This document shows positions 29,905 to 36,978 of a DNA stretch of 37,097 nt, piece by piece; position 1 is the first letter of the stretch, and each line of letters begins with the position of its first letter. The stretch comes from Anaerohalosphaeraceae bacterium (GTDB lineage Bacteria; Planctomycetota; Phycisphaerae; Sedimentisphaerales; Anaerohalosphaeraceae): NCBI GenBank assembly GCA_037479115.1, contig JBBFLK010000026.1:1-37097 (forward strand), written 5' to 3'. The notes below the pieces were generated by a model. It worked only from the letters and a program-made list of their open reading frames with translations, had not been told where the DNA came from and did not search any database. Position numbers and translations under genes: made by a program.

Positions 29905-30645
29905 ATGGCAATTTGTTTGAATCTGCCGCGAAAACCCGGTTTGTTTATCACCGGCACGGATACCGGCGTAGGCAAAACGCTGATTACCGGAGCGATCGCC
30001 CGTCTGCTGGCCGAACAGGGGCTTCGGGTCGGGGTGTTTAAGCCCGTTGCCAGCGGCTGCCGGCGGACGCCGGAAGGGCTGGTCAGCACGGATGCAGAGT
30101 TTCTGGCCGCCTGTTCGCAGACCGACTGGCCGCTGGAGGTGGTCAATCCGGTTGCCTTTGAGATTCCCGCCGCCCCGATTACGTGCAGCCGCCTGGAAAA
30201 TAGCTTTCTGGATTACGGACGCATCAGCTGGGCCTGGCGGCAATTGTGCGAGCAGTCGGATGCCGTCCTCGTGGAAGGCATCGGCGGGGCGATGGTTCCG
30301 CTGACGGAAACCGACACGGTTCTGGATTTGGCGGCGGAGTTTGACCTGCCGACGCTGATTGTCGCCCGTCCGCGGCTGGGCACAATTAATCATACCCTGC
30401 TGACCATCAAGGCCGTCCGCGATGCCGGTCTGCCGTTGGCGGGCGTTGTCATCAGCGGGTATAATGCCTCGCAGGCTGACATTGCCGAGCAGACCAGCCC
30501 CGATGTGATTGCTCAGGTCGGGCAGACGACCGTATTTGCCGTCATTGACTATGACCCGCAGGCGTCCGTCGAAGAAGGCCGGCTGGGAACAGCCGCCCTC
30601 CGGGCCCTGTCTATATGGGATTGGAAATCGCTGATTCAATGCTGA
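29905..30645 (+). CDS. bioD: Dethiobiotin synthetase
   Basis: This 246-residue ATP-dependent enzyme closes the ureido ring of DAPA to give dethiobiotin. The P-loop GTDTGVGKT is at residues 17-25, followed by VFKPVASGC, VNPVAFEIPAAP, the VEGIGGAMVPLT motif (Mg/ATP side) and IVARPRLGTINHTLLT, all typical of BioD. The ATG directly follows the bioA stop codon, with GAGG seven bases upstream inside bioA, so the two are translationally close and share a transcript. A DUF1080 gene follows 17 bases downstream. Confidence 0.96.
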   Translation: MAICLNLPRKPGLFITGTDTGVGKTLITGAIARLLAEQGLRVGVFKPVASGCRRTPEGLVSTDAEFLAACSQTDWPLEVVNPVAFEIPAAPITCSRLENSFLDYGRISWAWRQLCEQSDAVLVEGIGGAMVPLTETDTVLDLAAEFDLPTLIVARPRLGTINHTLLTIKAVRDAGLPLAGVVISGYNASQADIAEQTSPDVIAQVGQTTVFAVIDYDPQASVEEGRLGTAALRALSIWDWKSLIQC

Positions 30646-30662
30646 AGAGAAAGGAGATACAA

Positions 30663-32012
30663 ATGTTCAGACGCATGGTTGGAATCATTTTGATTTGGAT
30701 GGTTTCGGTTTCTGCATCGGCTCAGGAGCCGTGGAAGCCGCTTTTTAACGGCAAAGACCTGACGGGCTGGGAGCAGAAGGGCGGTCAGGCCGTGTACACG
30801 GTCGAGGACGGAGTCATTGTCGGCACAACCGTGCTGGATACGCCCAACAGCTTCCTGTGCACGCAGCAGTTTTATTCGGATTTCATCCTCGAGCTGGAAT
30901 TCAAGGTTGACCCCAGACTCAATTCCGGCATCCAAATCCGCTCCCACAGCGTTCCGGAGTACAACAACGGCCGGGTGCACGGCTATCAGGTCGAAATCGA
31001 CCCGTCGGACCGGGCCTGGACGGCGGGGATTTACGACGAGGCCCGGCGCGGCTGGCTGGCTACGCTCGAGAAGAACCCGCAGGCCCGTGCGGCCTTCCGG
31101 CAGAACGAGTGGAATCACCTGCGCATCGAAGCGGTCGGGGATGTCATCCGCACCTGGATTAATGATGTGCCGGCGGCTCATCTGTCCGACTCGCTGACTC
31201 CCAACGGCTTTATCGCCCTGCAGGTTCACACCGTCGGCCCCGACAAATCCAAAGAGGGCATTCAGGTCCGCTGGCGCAACATCCGCATCATTGACGAAAA
31301 TGCTGCGGCGTATCTGAAGCCGATGCCGCTGCCGCTGACGTCGATGGATTATCAGCTGGGCAATCTGGAGGCCCCGCAGGGCTGGGTGTATCTGTTTGAC
31401 GGCAAGACCCCAACCGGCTGGCGGAGTGCCCGCGGGCCGGACTTTCCCAAACAGGGCTGGGTGATTGAAAACGGCGTGCTGACAGTGCTGGACAGCGGCG
31501 GCAAAGAGTCCGCCGCCGGCGGCGACATCATCACTGTGGACACCTACAGGGATTTCGAACTGCAGCTGGAGTTTAAACTGTCCCCCGGGGCCAACAGCGG
31601 CATCAAGTACTTCGTCCAGCCGGACCTGAACAAAGGCCCCGGTTCGGCCATCGGTCTGGAATACCAGCTGCTCGATGACCTGCGGCATCCGGATGCCAAA
31701 GCGGGCAGCCAGCCCGGCAGCCGGACGCTGGCTTCTCTGTATGACTTAATCGCCGCCGACAACAAAGACCTGCGGCCTATCGGACGCTGGAACCACGCCC
31801 GCATCATTTCCAAAGGCACGCACGTGGAGCACTGGCTCAACGGCCGCAAGGTCCTCGAATATGAACGCAAAACGCCTGAATTCCGCAAGCTGGTGCAGGA
31901 GAGCAAATACAAAATCTGGCCGGATTTCGGCGAGTGGGATTCCGGCCACATCCTGCTGCAGGACCACGGCAACCAGGTCTCGTTCAAAAACATCAAGCTG
32001 CGTCGATTATAA
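30663..32012 (+). CDS. Secreted protein with two tandem DUF1080 domains
   Basis: This 449-residue exported protein has a signal peptide (FRRMVGIILIWMVSVSASAQ). Two DUF1080 (3-keto-disaccharide hydrolase-like, concanavalin-type) domains follow: the first at about 25-215 (PLFNGKDLTGWE, NSGIQIRSHSV, WNHLRIEAVGDVIRTWIND, VRWRNIRI) and the second at about 245-449 (YLFDGKTPTGWRS, ELQLEFKLSPGANSGIKYFVQ, WNHARIISKGTHVEHWLNG, SFKNIKLRRL). The ATG at 30663 has AAGGAG upstream. Family members act on keto-disaccharides or bind glycans; the substrate here is unknown. Although it follows bioD closely, a metabolic link to biotin is not evident. Its stop overlaps that of the convergent lipoprotein gene. Confidence 0.9.
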   Translation: MFRRMVGIILIWMVSVSASAQEPWKPLFNGKDLTGWEQKGGQAVYTVEDGVIVGTTVLDTPNSFLCTQQFYSDFILELEFKVDPRLNSGIQIRSHSVPEYNNGRVHGYQVEIDPSDRAWTAGIYDEARRGWLATLEKNPQARAAFRQNEWNHLRIEAVGDVIRTWINDVPAAHLSDSLTPNGFIALQVHTVGPDKSKEGIQVRWRNIRIIDENAAAYLKPMPLPLTSMDYQLGNLEAPQGWVYLFDGKTPTGWRSARGPDFPKQGWVIENGVLTVLDSGGKESAAGGDIITVDTYRDFELQLEFKLSPGANSGIKYFVQPDLNKGPGSAIGLEYQLLDDLRHPDAKAGSQPGSRTLASLYDLIAADNKDLRPIGRWNHARIISKGTHVEHWLNGRKVLEYERKTPEFRKLVQESKYKIWPDFGEWDSGHILLQDHGNQVSFKNIKLRRL

Positions 32013-32582
32013 GGAAGGATTCAGAACCGCCAGCAGCTGTTGGTGTTTGTCCTCGGACCAGGGCCCTGACGTCTGCCAGAGAATCTTGCCGGTTCGGTCG
32101 GTCAGAAACAGATAGATGGTTTCTTCGGTCTCGATGCCGAGGGCCTTCTTAAACGGCTCCTTATCAATGTGCAGCGTTACGGTTCGCAGCCGGGCCGGCT
32201 GAGACGGGATTCCTCCGCGCATCCCCTGATAAATAAACCATCGGGAAAACGGGTTCATTTTGCGGATGGTCGGCACCTCGAAGAAAGCAAACGACGGAAT
32301 CTGCGCCTCCAGCGCCTCCATTTTGGGAATCCAGGTATCCACATCAGCCTGCTGCTGCCGAAGAAACGCCACGGCAATCAGGTTATAGTCTTTGCGCAAA
32401 TTGTCGGGAAACGTGAACGCTTGGCCGGCCAGATTCCGGCCGGTTACGGTGGGGAAAAAGCCGCTTGTGCGGTCTTGAGAAACCATAACCGTCTCCTCGG
32501 GTCGGTTGGGAGAACAGCCCGGCAGAACTGTCAGAAGGACCCCTATGATAATCGTTTGCAAGCCGTTCTTTCGGGCAGACAT
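32007..32582 (-). CDS. Lipoprotein with thioredoxin-like fold, no CxxC
   Basis: This 191-residue protein has a lipoprotein signal peptide with lipobox LPGC (about residue 22). The rest (about 45-188) suggests a thioredoxin/ATP10-like fold: FFPTVTGRNLAGQAFTFPDNL, a strand NLIAVAFLRQQQADVDTW where redox thioredoxins would have CxxC, and YLFLTDRTGKILWQTSGPWSEDK near the end. Without the cysteine pair it is unlikely to be a disulfide reductase. It lies 5 bases downstream of the ABC ATPase gene, with GAGGAG upstream of its ATG. The function is unknown; a structural or assembly role at the membrane is a guess. Confidence 0.75.
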   Translation of the reverse strand: MSARKNGLQTIIIGVLLTVLPGCSPNRPEETVMVSQDRTSGFFPTVTGRNLAGQAFTFPDNLRKDYNLIAVAFLRQQQADVDTWIPKMEALEAQIPSFAFFEVPTIRKMNPFSRWFIYQGMRGGIPSQPARLRTVTLHIDKEPFKKALGIETEETIYLFLTDRTGKILWQTSGPWSEDKHQQLLAVLNPSL

Positions 32583-32587
32583 TTTGT

Positions 32588-33370
32588 TTACTCCTCAATG
32601 AGCAGGTGCCAGCGGGGCGGGACGAAATAGGCCTCGCATCGGCAGCCGAGCATAGCGGCCATATTTTCGGAGGTGATGGTTTCCTCCTGGGTGCCGGCGG
32701 CCAGGATTTTTCCGTCTTTGAGCAGCAGCACGTGCGAAATCCACGGGCCGATTTCTTCGATATGGTGCGTCACGAACAGGATGGACGGAGCCTCCGGCTG
32801 AGCAATCATATATTCAAGGTCTTTCAGGAACCGCACACGCGCCGCCGGGTCCAGGCCGGAGCAGGGTTCATCCAGAATCAGCAGGGTCGGCCGGCAGACC
32901 AGGGCCCGGGCAATCATCACTTTCTGCTGTTCGCCCTGAGAGAGAGTCTGGTAGGACTGCTCGGCAATTGCATCGGCCCGCAGACGGGCCAGGGCTGCCA
33001 ATGCCTGCTCCATTTCTTCAGGATTGGGCCGGCGGTACAGCCCGAGCGTGGCATCCAGGCCGGAGGCAACCACCTCAATCGCCTTGTCCTGAGCGGGCAG
33101 CCGCTGCTGCAGGGTGGAGCTGACCAGCCCAATGGTCCGGCGGAGTTTGCGGATGTCCGTAGCACCGAAGGTCTGCTGCTGGACGACGACCCGTCCGAAG
33201 GTCGGCCATTCATAGCCGGCCAGGATTTTCAGCAGCGTGGTTTTGCCGGAGCCGTTGGCCCCCAGCAGGGCCCAGTGCTGACCGCGCTGCACCTGCCAGC
33301 TGATGCCGTCCAGAATCGTCCGGTTTTTCCGGCAGAAGCAAACCTGTTCGAGCTGAATGACGGATTCCAT
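32588..33370 (-). CDS. ABC transporter-type ATPase (YlmA/ModF-like)
   Basis: This 260-residue single ATPase domain has Walker A GANGSGKTT (37-45), signature LSQGEQQK, Walker B LLILDEPCSGLD and the H-loop VTHHIEEI. The best resemblance is to stand-alone ATPases of the YlmA/ModF type. No permease or binding protein gene is adjacent, so either its partner lies elsewhere or it acts in another way. It sits between purC (5-base gap) and the thioredoxin-like lipoprotein gene on the same strand. No strong ribosome binding site is visible, which suggests coupling to purC translation. Confidence 0.9.
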   Translation of the reverse strand: MESVIQLEQVCFCRKNRTILDGISWQVQRGQHWALLGANGSGKTTLLKILAGYEWPTFGRVVVQQQTFGATDIRKLRRTIGLVSSTLQQRLPAQDKAIEVVASGLDATLGLYRRPNPEEMEQALAALARLRADAIAEQSYQTLSQGEQQKVMIARALVCRPTLLILDEPCSGLDPAARVRFLKDLEYMIAQPEAPSILFVTHHIEEIGPWISHVLLLKDGKILAAGTQEETITSENMAAMLGCRCEAYFVPPRWHLLIEE

Positions 33371-33375
33371 AGGGA

Positions 33376-34272
33376 TTAGACTCGCCGAAAGGGCCGTCCG
33401 GTCAGCCGTTCGTACGCTTCGATGTATTTGGCGGAGGTTTTGGCGACGATGTCTTCGGGCAGCTCCACCCCCGGACCGGATTTGTTAAAACGAATGTCTT
33501 CCAGATAGTTGCGGACAAACTGCTTGTCGAAGCTTTCCTGGTCGCGTCCGGGCTGGTATTTGTCCGCGGGCCAGAAACGTGAGGAATCGGGCGTGAGCAC
33601 TTCATCAATGAGGATAATCCGGCCGTCCAGCTCGCCCCATTCGAATTTGGTATCGGCCAGAATAATGCCGCGCGAACGGGCATAGTCGCCTGCCTTGCGG
33701 AAGATTTCGATGCTTTTGGTTCGCACATACTCGGCTCGGTCGCGGCCTAATATCTTTACGCATTGCTCGAAGGAGATATTTTCATCGTGCTGGCCCTGTT
33801 CGGCCTTGGTGGCGGGGGTGAAAATCGGTTCGGGGAGTTTGTCGCACTGCTTGAGGCCGTCCGGCAGCCGGATTTTGCAGACGGTTCGGCTCTGCTGATA
33901 TTCTTTCCAGCCGGAGCCGGCCAGATAGCCCCGCACGACGCATTCGACCGGCAGGACGCGGGTTTTTTTGACGAGCATCGAACGGCCGTCCAGCTGCGCA
34001 GGATGGCTTCGAAACGGCTCCGGAAAGTCCTGAACCTCCATCGAAATCAGGTGGTTTTCCACATCGCTGCCGAGAAAGTCGAACCAGAATTTGGAGATTT
34101 GTGTGAGCACTTGCCCTTTATAGGGGATGCCGGTTTTCATAATCACATCGAAGGCGCTGATTCGGTCGGTGGCGGCAATCAACAGTTTGTCGCCCAGGTC
34201 GTAGATGTCCCGCACCTTGCCGCGCCGGGCGGCTGTGCCCGGAATATCCGTTTGCAAAATGACTTTCGTCAT
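33376..34272 (-). CDS. purC: SAICAR synthetase (phosphoribosylaminoimidazole-succinocarboxamide synthase)
   Basis: This 298-residue enzyme joins CAIR and aspartate with ATP in purine synthesis. Motifs: [28 protein letters not shown] (nucleotide loop), [62 protein letters not shown] and [15 protein letters not shown]. The length matches the longer, about 300-residue class (yeast ADE1-like) and not the 240-residue E. coli type. The ATG at 34272 starts at [12 protein letters not shown]; open frame further upstream to 34353 is not conserved-looking. It is the first gene of a three-gene minus-strand unit. Confidence 0.96.
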   Translation of the reverse strand: MTKVILQTDIPGTAARRGKVRDIYDLGDKLLIAATDRISAFDVIMKTGIPYKGQVLTQISKFWFDFLGSDVENHLISMEVQDFPEPFRSHPAQLDGRSMLVKKTRVLPVECVVRGYLAGSGWKEYQQSRTVCKIRLPDGLKQCDKLPEPIFTPATKAEQGQHDENISFEQCVKILGRDRAEYVRTKSIEIFRKAGDYARSRGIILADTKFEWGELDGRIILIDEVLTPDSSRFWPADKYQPGRDQESFDKQFVRNYLEDIRFNKSGPGVELPEDIVAKTSAKYIEAYERLTGRPFRRV

Positions 34273-34540
34273 AAATTGTCTCTTTCCCTGGAATAGATGC
34301 GAACGGCCGCATCGAATACAGGACATAGTAGGGTCTGCAGACCCGTTCGTCAATCAGAAAGCCCGCACAGCCGCCGACGCAGGGCGGAGTTTTTATGAAA
34401 CCGCGGATTTCACAGATTGAACAAGAGAAAGAAACAAATTTTCACCACAGATAAGCTATGTAACCGGAGCCTCCCGGCTCGGTTAATATACGGGATCGTG
34501 TTTTCCAACGTCCCAAGAACCTTGGTTTCAGGAGGCTCCA
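34273..34540. other. Non-coding region between purC and IS110 remnant
   Basis: The purC upstream region (34273 to about 34380) is followed by short repetitive words (CCGCGGATTTCACAGATTG, about 34400-34420; CACCACAGAT, about 34443) of the same family as the repeats further right. From about 34457 the sequence looks like the non-coding left end of the IS110 element, including a GAGCC/GGCTC hairpin at 34467-34480. No gene was seen. Confidence 0.55.
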
Positions 34541-34720
34541 ATGAACAAGTATATCGGATTGGACATGGATAGCAAGAAGACCGTAGCGTGTGTAATTGAG
34601 GACGGCTGCCCGGACCGGTACTACACGCTGGGCAGGGAGGTGGACTGCCTGCGTCGGTTTCTGCGGTCTGAGCGAACGGCCGGCTTTCGGGTGGAGGCGG
34701 CCTTTGAGATCAGCGGGCAG
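34541..34720 (+). pseudogene. Truncated IS110-family transposase (N-terminal fragment)
   Basis: The frame opens MNKYIGLDMDSKKTVACVIE, the RuvC-like start of IS110-family recombinases (first acidic residue D8), and reaches a likely second acidic motif at VEAAFEISGQAG, about residue 60. Similarity stops exactly where the intergenic repeat begins (34721); the last 17 codons to 34774 come from the repeat. GGAGG lies 8 bases upstream of the ATG. The family length is about 320-400 residues, so more than 80% is missing and it cannot be active. Confidence 0.75.
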
Positions 34721-34900
34721 GCGGGAATCCAGCAGCCGGAAAGATCCGAAATCCGAAATCGAACATCCGAATAAATTAACCACGGATTTCACGGATGACA
34801 CAGATTAAGAACGGGGAAGGGAAAAAAATACAAAGGAGAAAAGCGAATGGATTTACAGGATATAACTGCTGACTGATAACTGATGACTGGTTACTGGCCG
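34721..34900 (+). repeat. Intergenic repeat, copy A
   Basis: This segment begins GCGGGAATCCAGCAGCCGG, continues through ACATCCGAATAAATTAACC, CACGGATGACACAGATTAAG and TTACAGGATATAACTGCT, and ends in TGATGACTGGTTACTGGCCG. It is matched almost base for base by 35239-35417. It is non-coding and interrupts the IS110 gene. Confidence 0.8.
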
Positions 34901-34911
34901 CCGGCGGATAG

Positions 34912-34982
34912 CCCCGCCCGCCAGGGCGGGGAGAAAGAGAATGAAAATCTCATCCTCATCTCCCCCGGGCTTACGCCCGGGG
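34912..34982. repeat. Paired GC-rich hairpin module, copy 1
   Basis: Two hairpins form a unit: CCCCGCCC/GGGCGGGG with loop GCCA (34912-34931) and CCCCGGGC/GCCCGGGG with loop TTAC (34963-34982), each followed by an AT-rich run (GAGAAA; CTAATTTT). The same pair recurs 165 bases further on. Confidence 0.8.
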
Positions 34983-35076
34983 CTAATTTTCTCGTGGAGA
35001 TTTTCTGTAAACCGACAGAAGAGATTTTGGCCTCCGCTTTTCGGCTGGATACTGGCCGCCGGCCGCTGAAGAATAG

Positions 35077-35149
35077 CCCCGCCCGCCAGGGCGGGGAGAA
35101 AAAGCAGGTAGGGAGCGTACCATTTCTTTCCCCGGGCTTACGCCCGGGG
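35077..35149. repeat. Paired GC-rich hairpin module, copy 2
   Basis: CCCCGCCC/GGGCGGGG (35077-35096) and CCCCGGGC/GCCCGGGG (35130-35149) have the same loops (GCCA, TTAC) and order as copy 1, while the sequence between and around the hairpins differs. The stems are conserved and the flanks are not. Confidence 0.8.
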
Positions 35150-35238
35150 CTATTTCCCTCGCCCAAGTCCCCGTCGTTCCCGCGCAGACCCGTGTCATTC
35201 CCGCGACTTGTTCTCCGAAGCTTCAGCGAAGGAGAAAG

Positions 35239-35417
35239 GCGGGAATCCAGCAGCCGGAAAAATCCGAAATCGAACATCCGAATAAATTAACCACGGATTA
35301 CACGGATGACACAGATTAAGAACGGGGAAGGGAAAAAATACAAAGGAGAAAAGCCAGTGACTTTACAGGATATAACTGCTCACCGCTCACTGATGACTGA
35401 TAACTGGTCACTGGCCG
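35239..35417 (+). repeat. Intergenic repeat, copy B
   Basis: This is a direct repeat of copy A (34721-34900), starting at the same GCGGGAATCC boundary. It has a few substitutions and a short deletion near the start and diverges toward the TGATGACTGATAACTGG end. It is non-coding. Confidence 0.8.
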
Positions 35418-35429
35418 TTGAAGCTTCCG

Positions 35430-35597
35430 GTAACCACGGATGACACCGATTGAGGCAAGAAACCACAGATTTCGCAGATTTCACAGATTCGAAAAAAAGC
35501 GAAGAAGGAAAGCAAATGAATTTAACTGATGACTGATAACTGGCCACTGGCGGCTGGATGCCGGCCGCTGGCGGCGGATATTTTCTTGGAGCAGAGT
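35430..35597 (+). repeat. Degenerate repeat words next to the insertion sequence
   Basis: There are short variants of the same words: AACCACGGATGACACCGATT, AACCACAGATTTCGCAGATT, TTTAACTGATGACTGATAAC and CTGGCCACTGGCGGCTGG, in the same order as in copies A and B. No open frame of note. Confidence 0.6.
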
Positions 35598-35612
35598 CCA
35601 AAGGACTTTATT
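35598..35612 (+). repeat. Target-site duplication, left
   Basis: CCAAAGGACTTTATT is identical and in the same orientation at 36932-36946. The bases outside (T/A on the left, A/C on the right) differ, so the duplication is exactly 15 bp. Confidence 0.75.
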
Positions 35613-36711
35613 AGGGAAGCCATGGTAGATCGTACCCCCGCAGTGCATATTCTTCTTTGGTCATATAATCGGGTCCCAACCAGTCTAACATAATCGGCGG
35701 CAGTCTGACAAGCTGCATCGGGATTTTCGGATCGGTTTGACGCACGATCTGCCAAGGGGTCTTATGCTGTTTATTCATGTTTGTGCGGACCAGGTTATAC
35801 CAGGCCTGATAGGAGGCCGCCCGTTGATGAAAATCCCGAATCGAGGAAAAGGTTTCCAGGTTAAAGAACTCCTCTTCAATCGTTCGGTGTACCGTCTCCA
35901 CATCGCTGTTGTAGCTCCAGGCCCGATTGGGGATGCGTTTGTGTGCGGCGCCGAATGCTTCCACCGTGGGGCCAAACCCATCCCGCGTTCTATCCTGCCG
36001 ATAGCAGCCGATGAACTCCGAGCCGTTATCGGTCTGAAATTTCAATGCCTGCATATCGATGCCGCAGGCCTTCAGGTGGTTGCCCAGCAGCCGGGCAAAC
36101 AGACAGGCGTTATAGGCGGATTTCTCCTCGGCATAGGCCAGGAACATCATGCCGCTGCGGATTTCGCGGGCCGTGAACTGGTACCGAGGCAGCCCCAGGG
36201 CCTTCCGCTGCGGCCAGTAATGGGGAATATCCGTCAAGTCCTTGGTATCCACCGAAAGCTGTCCAAACAGCCTCCAGCGGCGTTTGATGTGGGCCAGGTC
36301 TTTTTTCTTTTGATGCTTTTTTCTTCGTTTTTGGATCAGCCCGTAGTCCCTCAGCACCCGGCTGACCGCCTGATGGGAACAGGGCAGACGATGCTCGTTC
36401 ACCAGCCGACGAGCCCCCATGAAGGGGTATTGTTTTCGCAGGGATACGATCCTGCGTTCGAGGGCGGCCGGGATCTTGTGGGGACAGGATTGGGGGATTC
36501 GCGGCAGTTCCTCCAGGCCGGCCAGGCGTTCCTGCCGGTAGCGGTCCAGCCACTTGCGGACGGTTTTGGGGGTGGTCTGGAAGGTCCGGGCGGCCGGCTT
36601 GACCCCCTCCTGCAGGGCGAATCGGACCAGACGCAACCGCAATTCAAACTTGTCAGCTTTGTGCTTCATCCGTACAATCTGTTCAGAGAATCCAAATGGT
36701 TTACTGTGCAT
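35611..36711 (-). CDS. IS481-like DDE transposase
   Basis: The 366-residue transposase looks intact. An N-terminal helix-turn-helix region (about 20-65, KFELRLRLVRFALQEGVKPAARTF in outline, then TPKTVRKWLDRY), a second DNA-binding helix set (MGARRLVNEH...HQAVSRVLRDYGL) and a basic stretch (QKRRKKHQKKK) lead to an integrase core with D155 (SVDTKDL), D228 (QTDNGSEF) and E272 (NSDVETVHRTIEEEF). Start could be 36711 or the ATG at 36669. The stop codon lies across the junction of element and target duplication. The IS481 assignment is by domain layout; the element ends do not begin with the TGT usual for that family, so a related family is possible. Confidence 0.85.
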   Translation of the reverse strand: MHSKPFGFSEQIVRMKHKADKFELRLRLVRFALQEGVKPAARTFQTTPKTVRKWLDRYRQERLAGLEELPRIPQSCPHKIPAALERRIVSLRKQYPFMGARRLVNEHRLPCSHQAVSRVLRDYGLIQKRRKKHQKKKDLAHIKRRWRLFGQLSVDTKDLTDIPHYWPQRKALGLPRYQFTAREIRSGMMFLAYAEEKSAYNACLFARLLGNHLKACGIDMQALKFQTDNGSEFIGCYRQDRTRDGFGPTVEAFGAAHKRIPNRAWSYNSDVETVHRTIEEEFFNLETFSSIRDFHQRAASYQAWYNLVRTNMNKQHKTPWQIVRQTDPKIPMQLVRLPPIMLDWLGPDYMTKEEYALRGYDLPWLP

Positions 36712-36931
36712 AGGAGACCCTTTTCGGCACGGGTTTTGGGAACGAAAACAGGATGCCGGAAGGGTCTCTGTTTTTCAAGGTCCTGTTTTTTTAGACGCCA
36801 TTCTGGAGCCGCAATGTCGCCGGCTGGGGGTCCCCCCAGCCCTGGTCCATAAAGCCATGACTCGTCGATAGGCTCTGTCCGTCATGTAGCGGATCCTCTT
36901 TGGGGGGATACGATGTTCCATGGCCATCCCA
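35613..36931 (-). mobile_element. Complete insertion sequence with inverted repeats and 15-bp duplication
   Basis: The 1319-bp element has imperfect terminal inverted repeats of about 27 bp: the left end AGGGAAGCCATGGTAGATCG... (35613-35639) and the complement of the right end TGGGATGGCCATGGAACATC... (36931-36904) share GGGA, GCCATGG, ATCGTA and CCCC. It holds one transposase gene, and a non-coding right region of about 190 bp with two hairpins. A 15-bp target duplication flanks it, so the insertion appears unrearranged and fairly recent. Confidence 0.8.
36714..36768. promoter_or_regulatory. Hairpin just upstream of the transposase start
   Basis: GAGACCCTTTTCGGC (36714-36728) and GCCGGAAGGGTCTC (36755-36768) can pair with one or two imperfections, immediately before the transposase start at 36711 on the minus strand. 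Such a stem in the mRNA leader could restrict translation. A second strong hairpin, GGCTGGGG/CCCCAGCC (36822-36841), lies closer to the right end. Confidence 0.5.
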
Positions 36932-36946
36932 CCAAAGGACTTTATT
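36932..36946 (+). repeat. Target-site duplication, right
   Basis: CCAAAGGACTTTATT is identical to 35598-35612 and directly adjoins the right inverted repeat of the insertion sequence. Confidence 0.75.
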
Positions 36947-36950
36947 CCTG

Positions 36951-36978
36951 TTGACGGAGGCGGTTTGTCCAGTACAAT
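36951..36978 (+). promoter_or_regulatory. Strong sigma-70 type promoter at window edge
   Basis: TTGACG (36951-36956), a 16-base spacer and TACAAT (36973-36978) lie just outside the insertion sequence. The first ATG downstream (36992) opens a 30-codon frame to 37084 that I do not recognise. The promoter may serve a gene beyond the window. The remaining bases to 37097 hold nothing recognisable. Confidence 0.5.

Noticed and set aside
28474-30639. Long minus-strand open frame of 721 codons opposite bioA and bioD
   Set aside because: It spans two well-identified genes on the other strand and has no recognisable motifs, so it is a shadow.
34912-35149. CRISPR-like array
   Set aside because: Only two units, each is itself two hairpins, spacing and flanks are irregular, and no cas genes are present.
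34891-35290. Open frames in the repeat region
   Set aside because: They run through hairpins and direct repeats and are made of the repeat words; no protein pattern.
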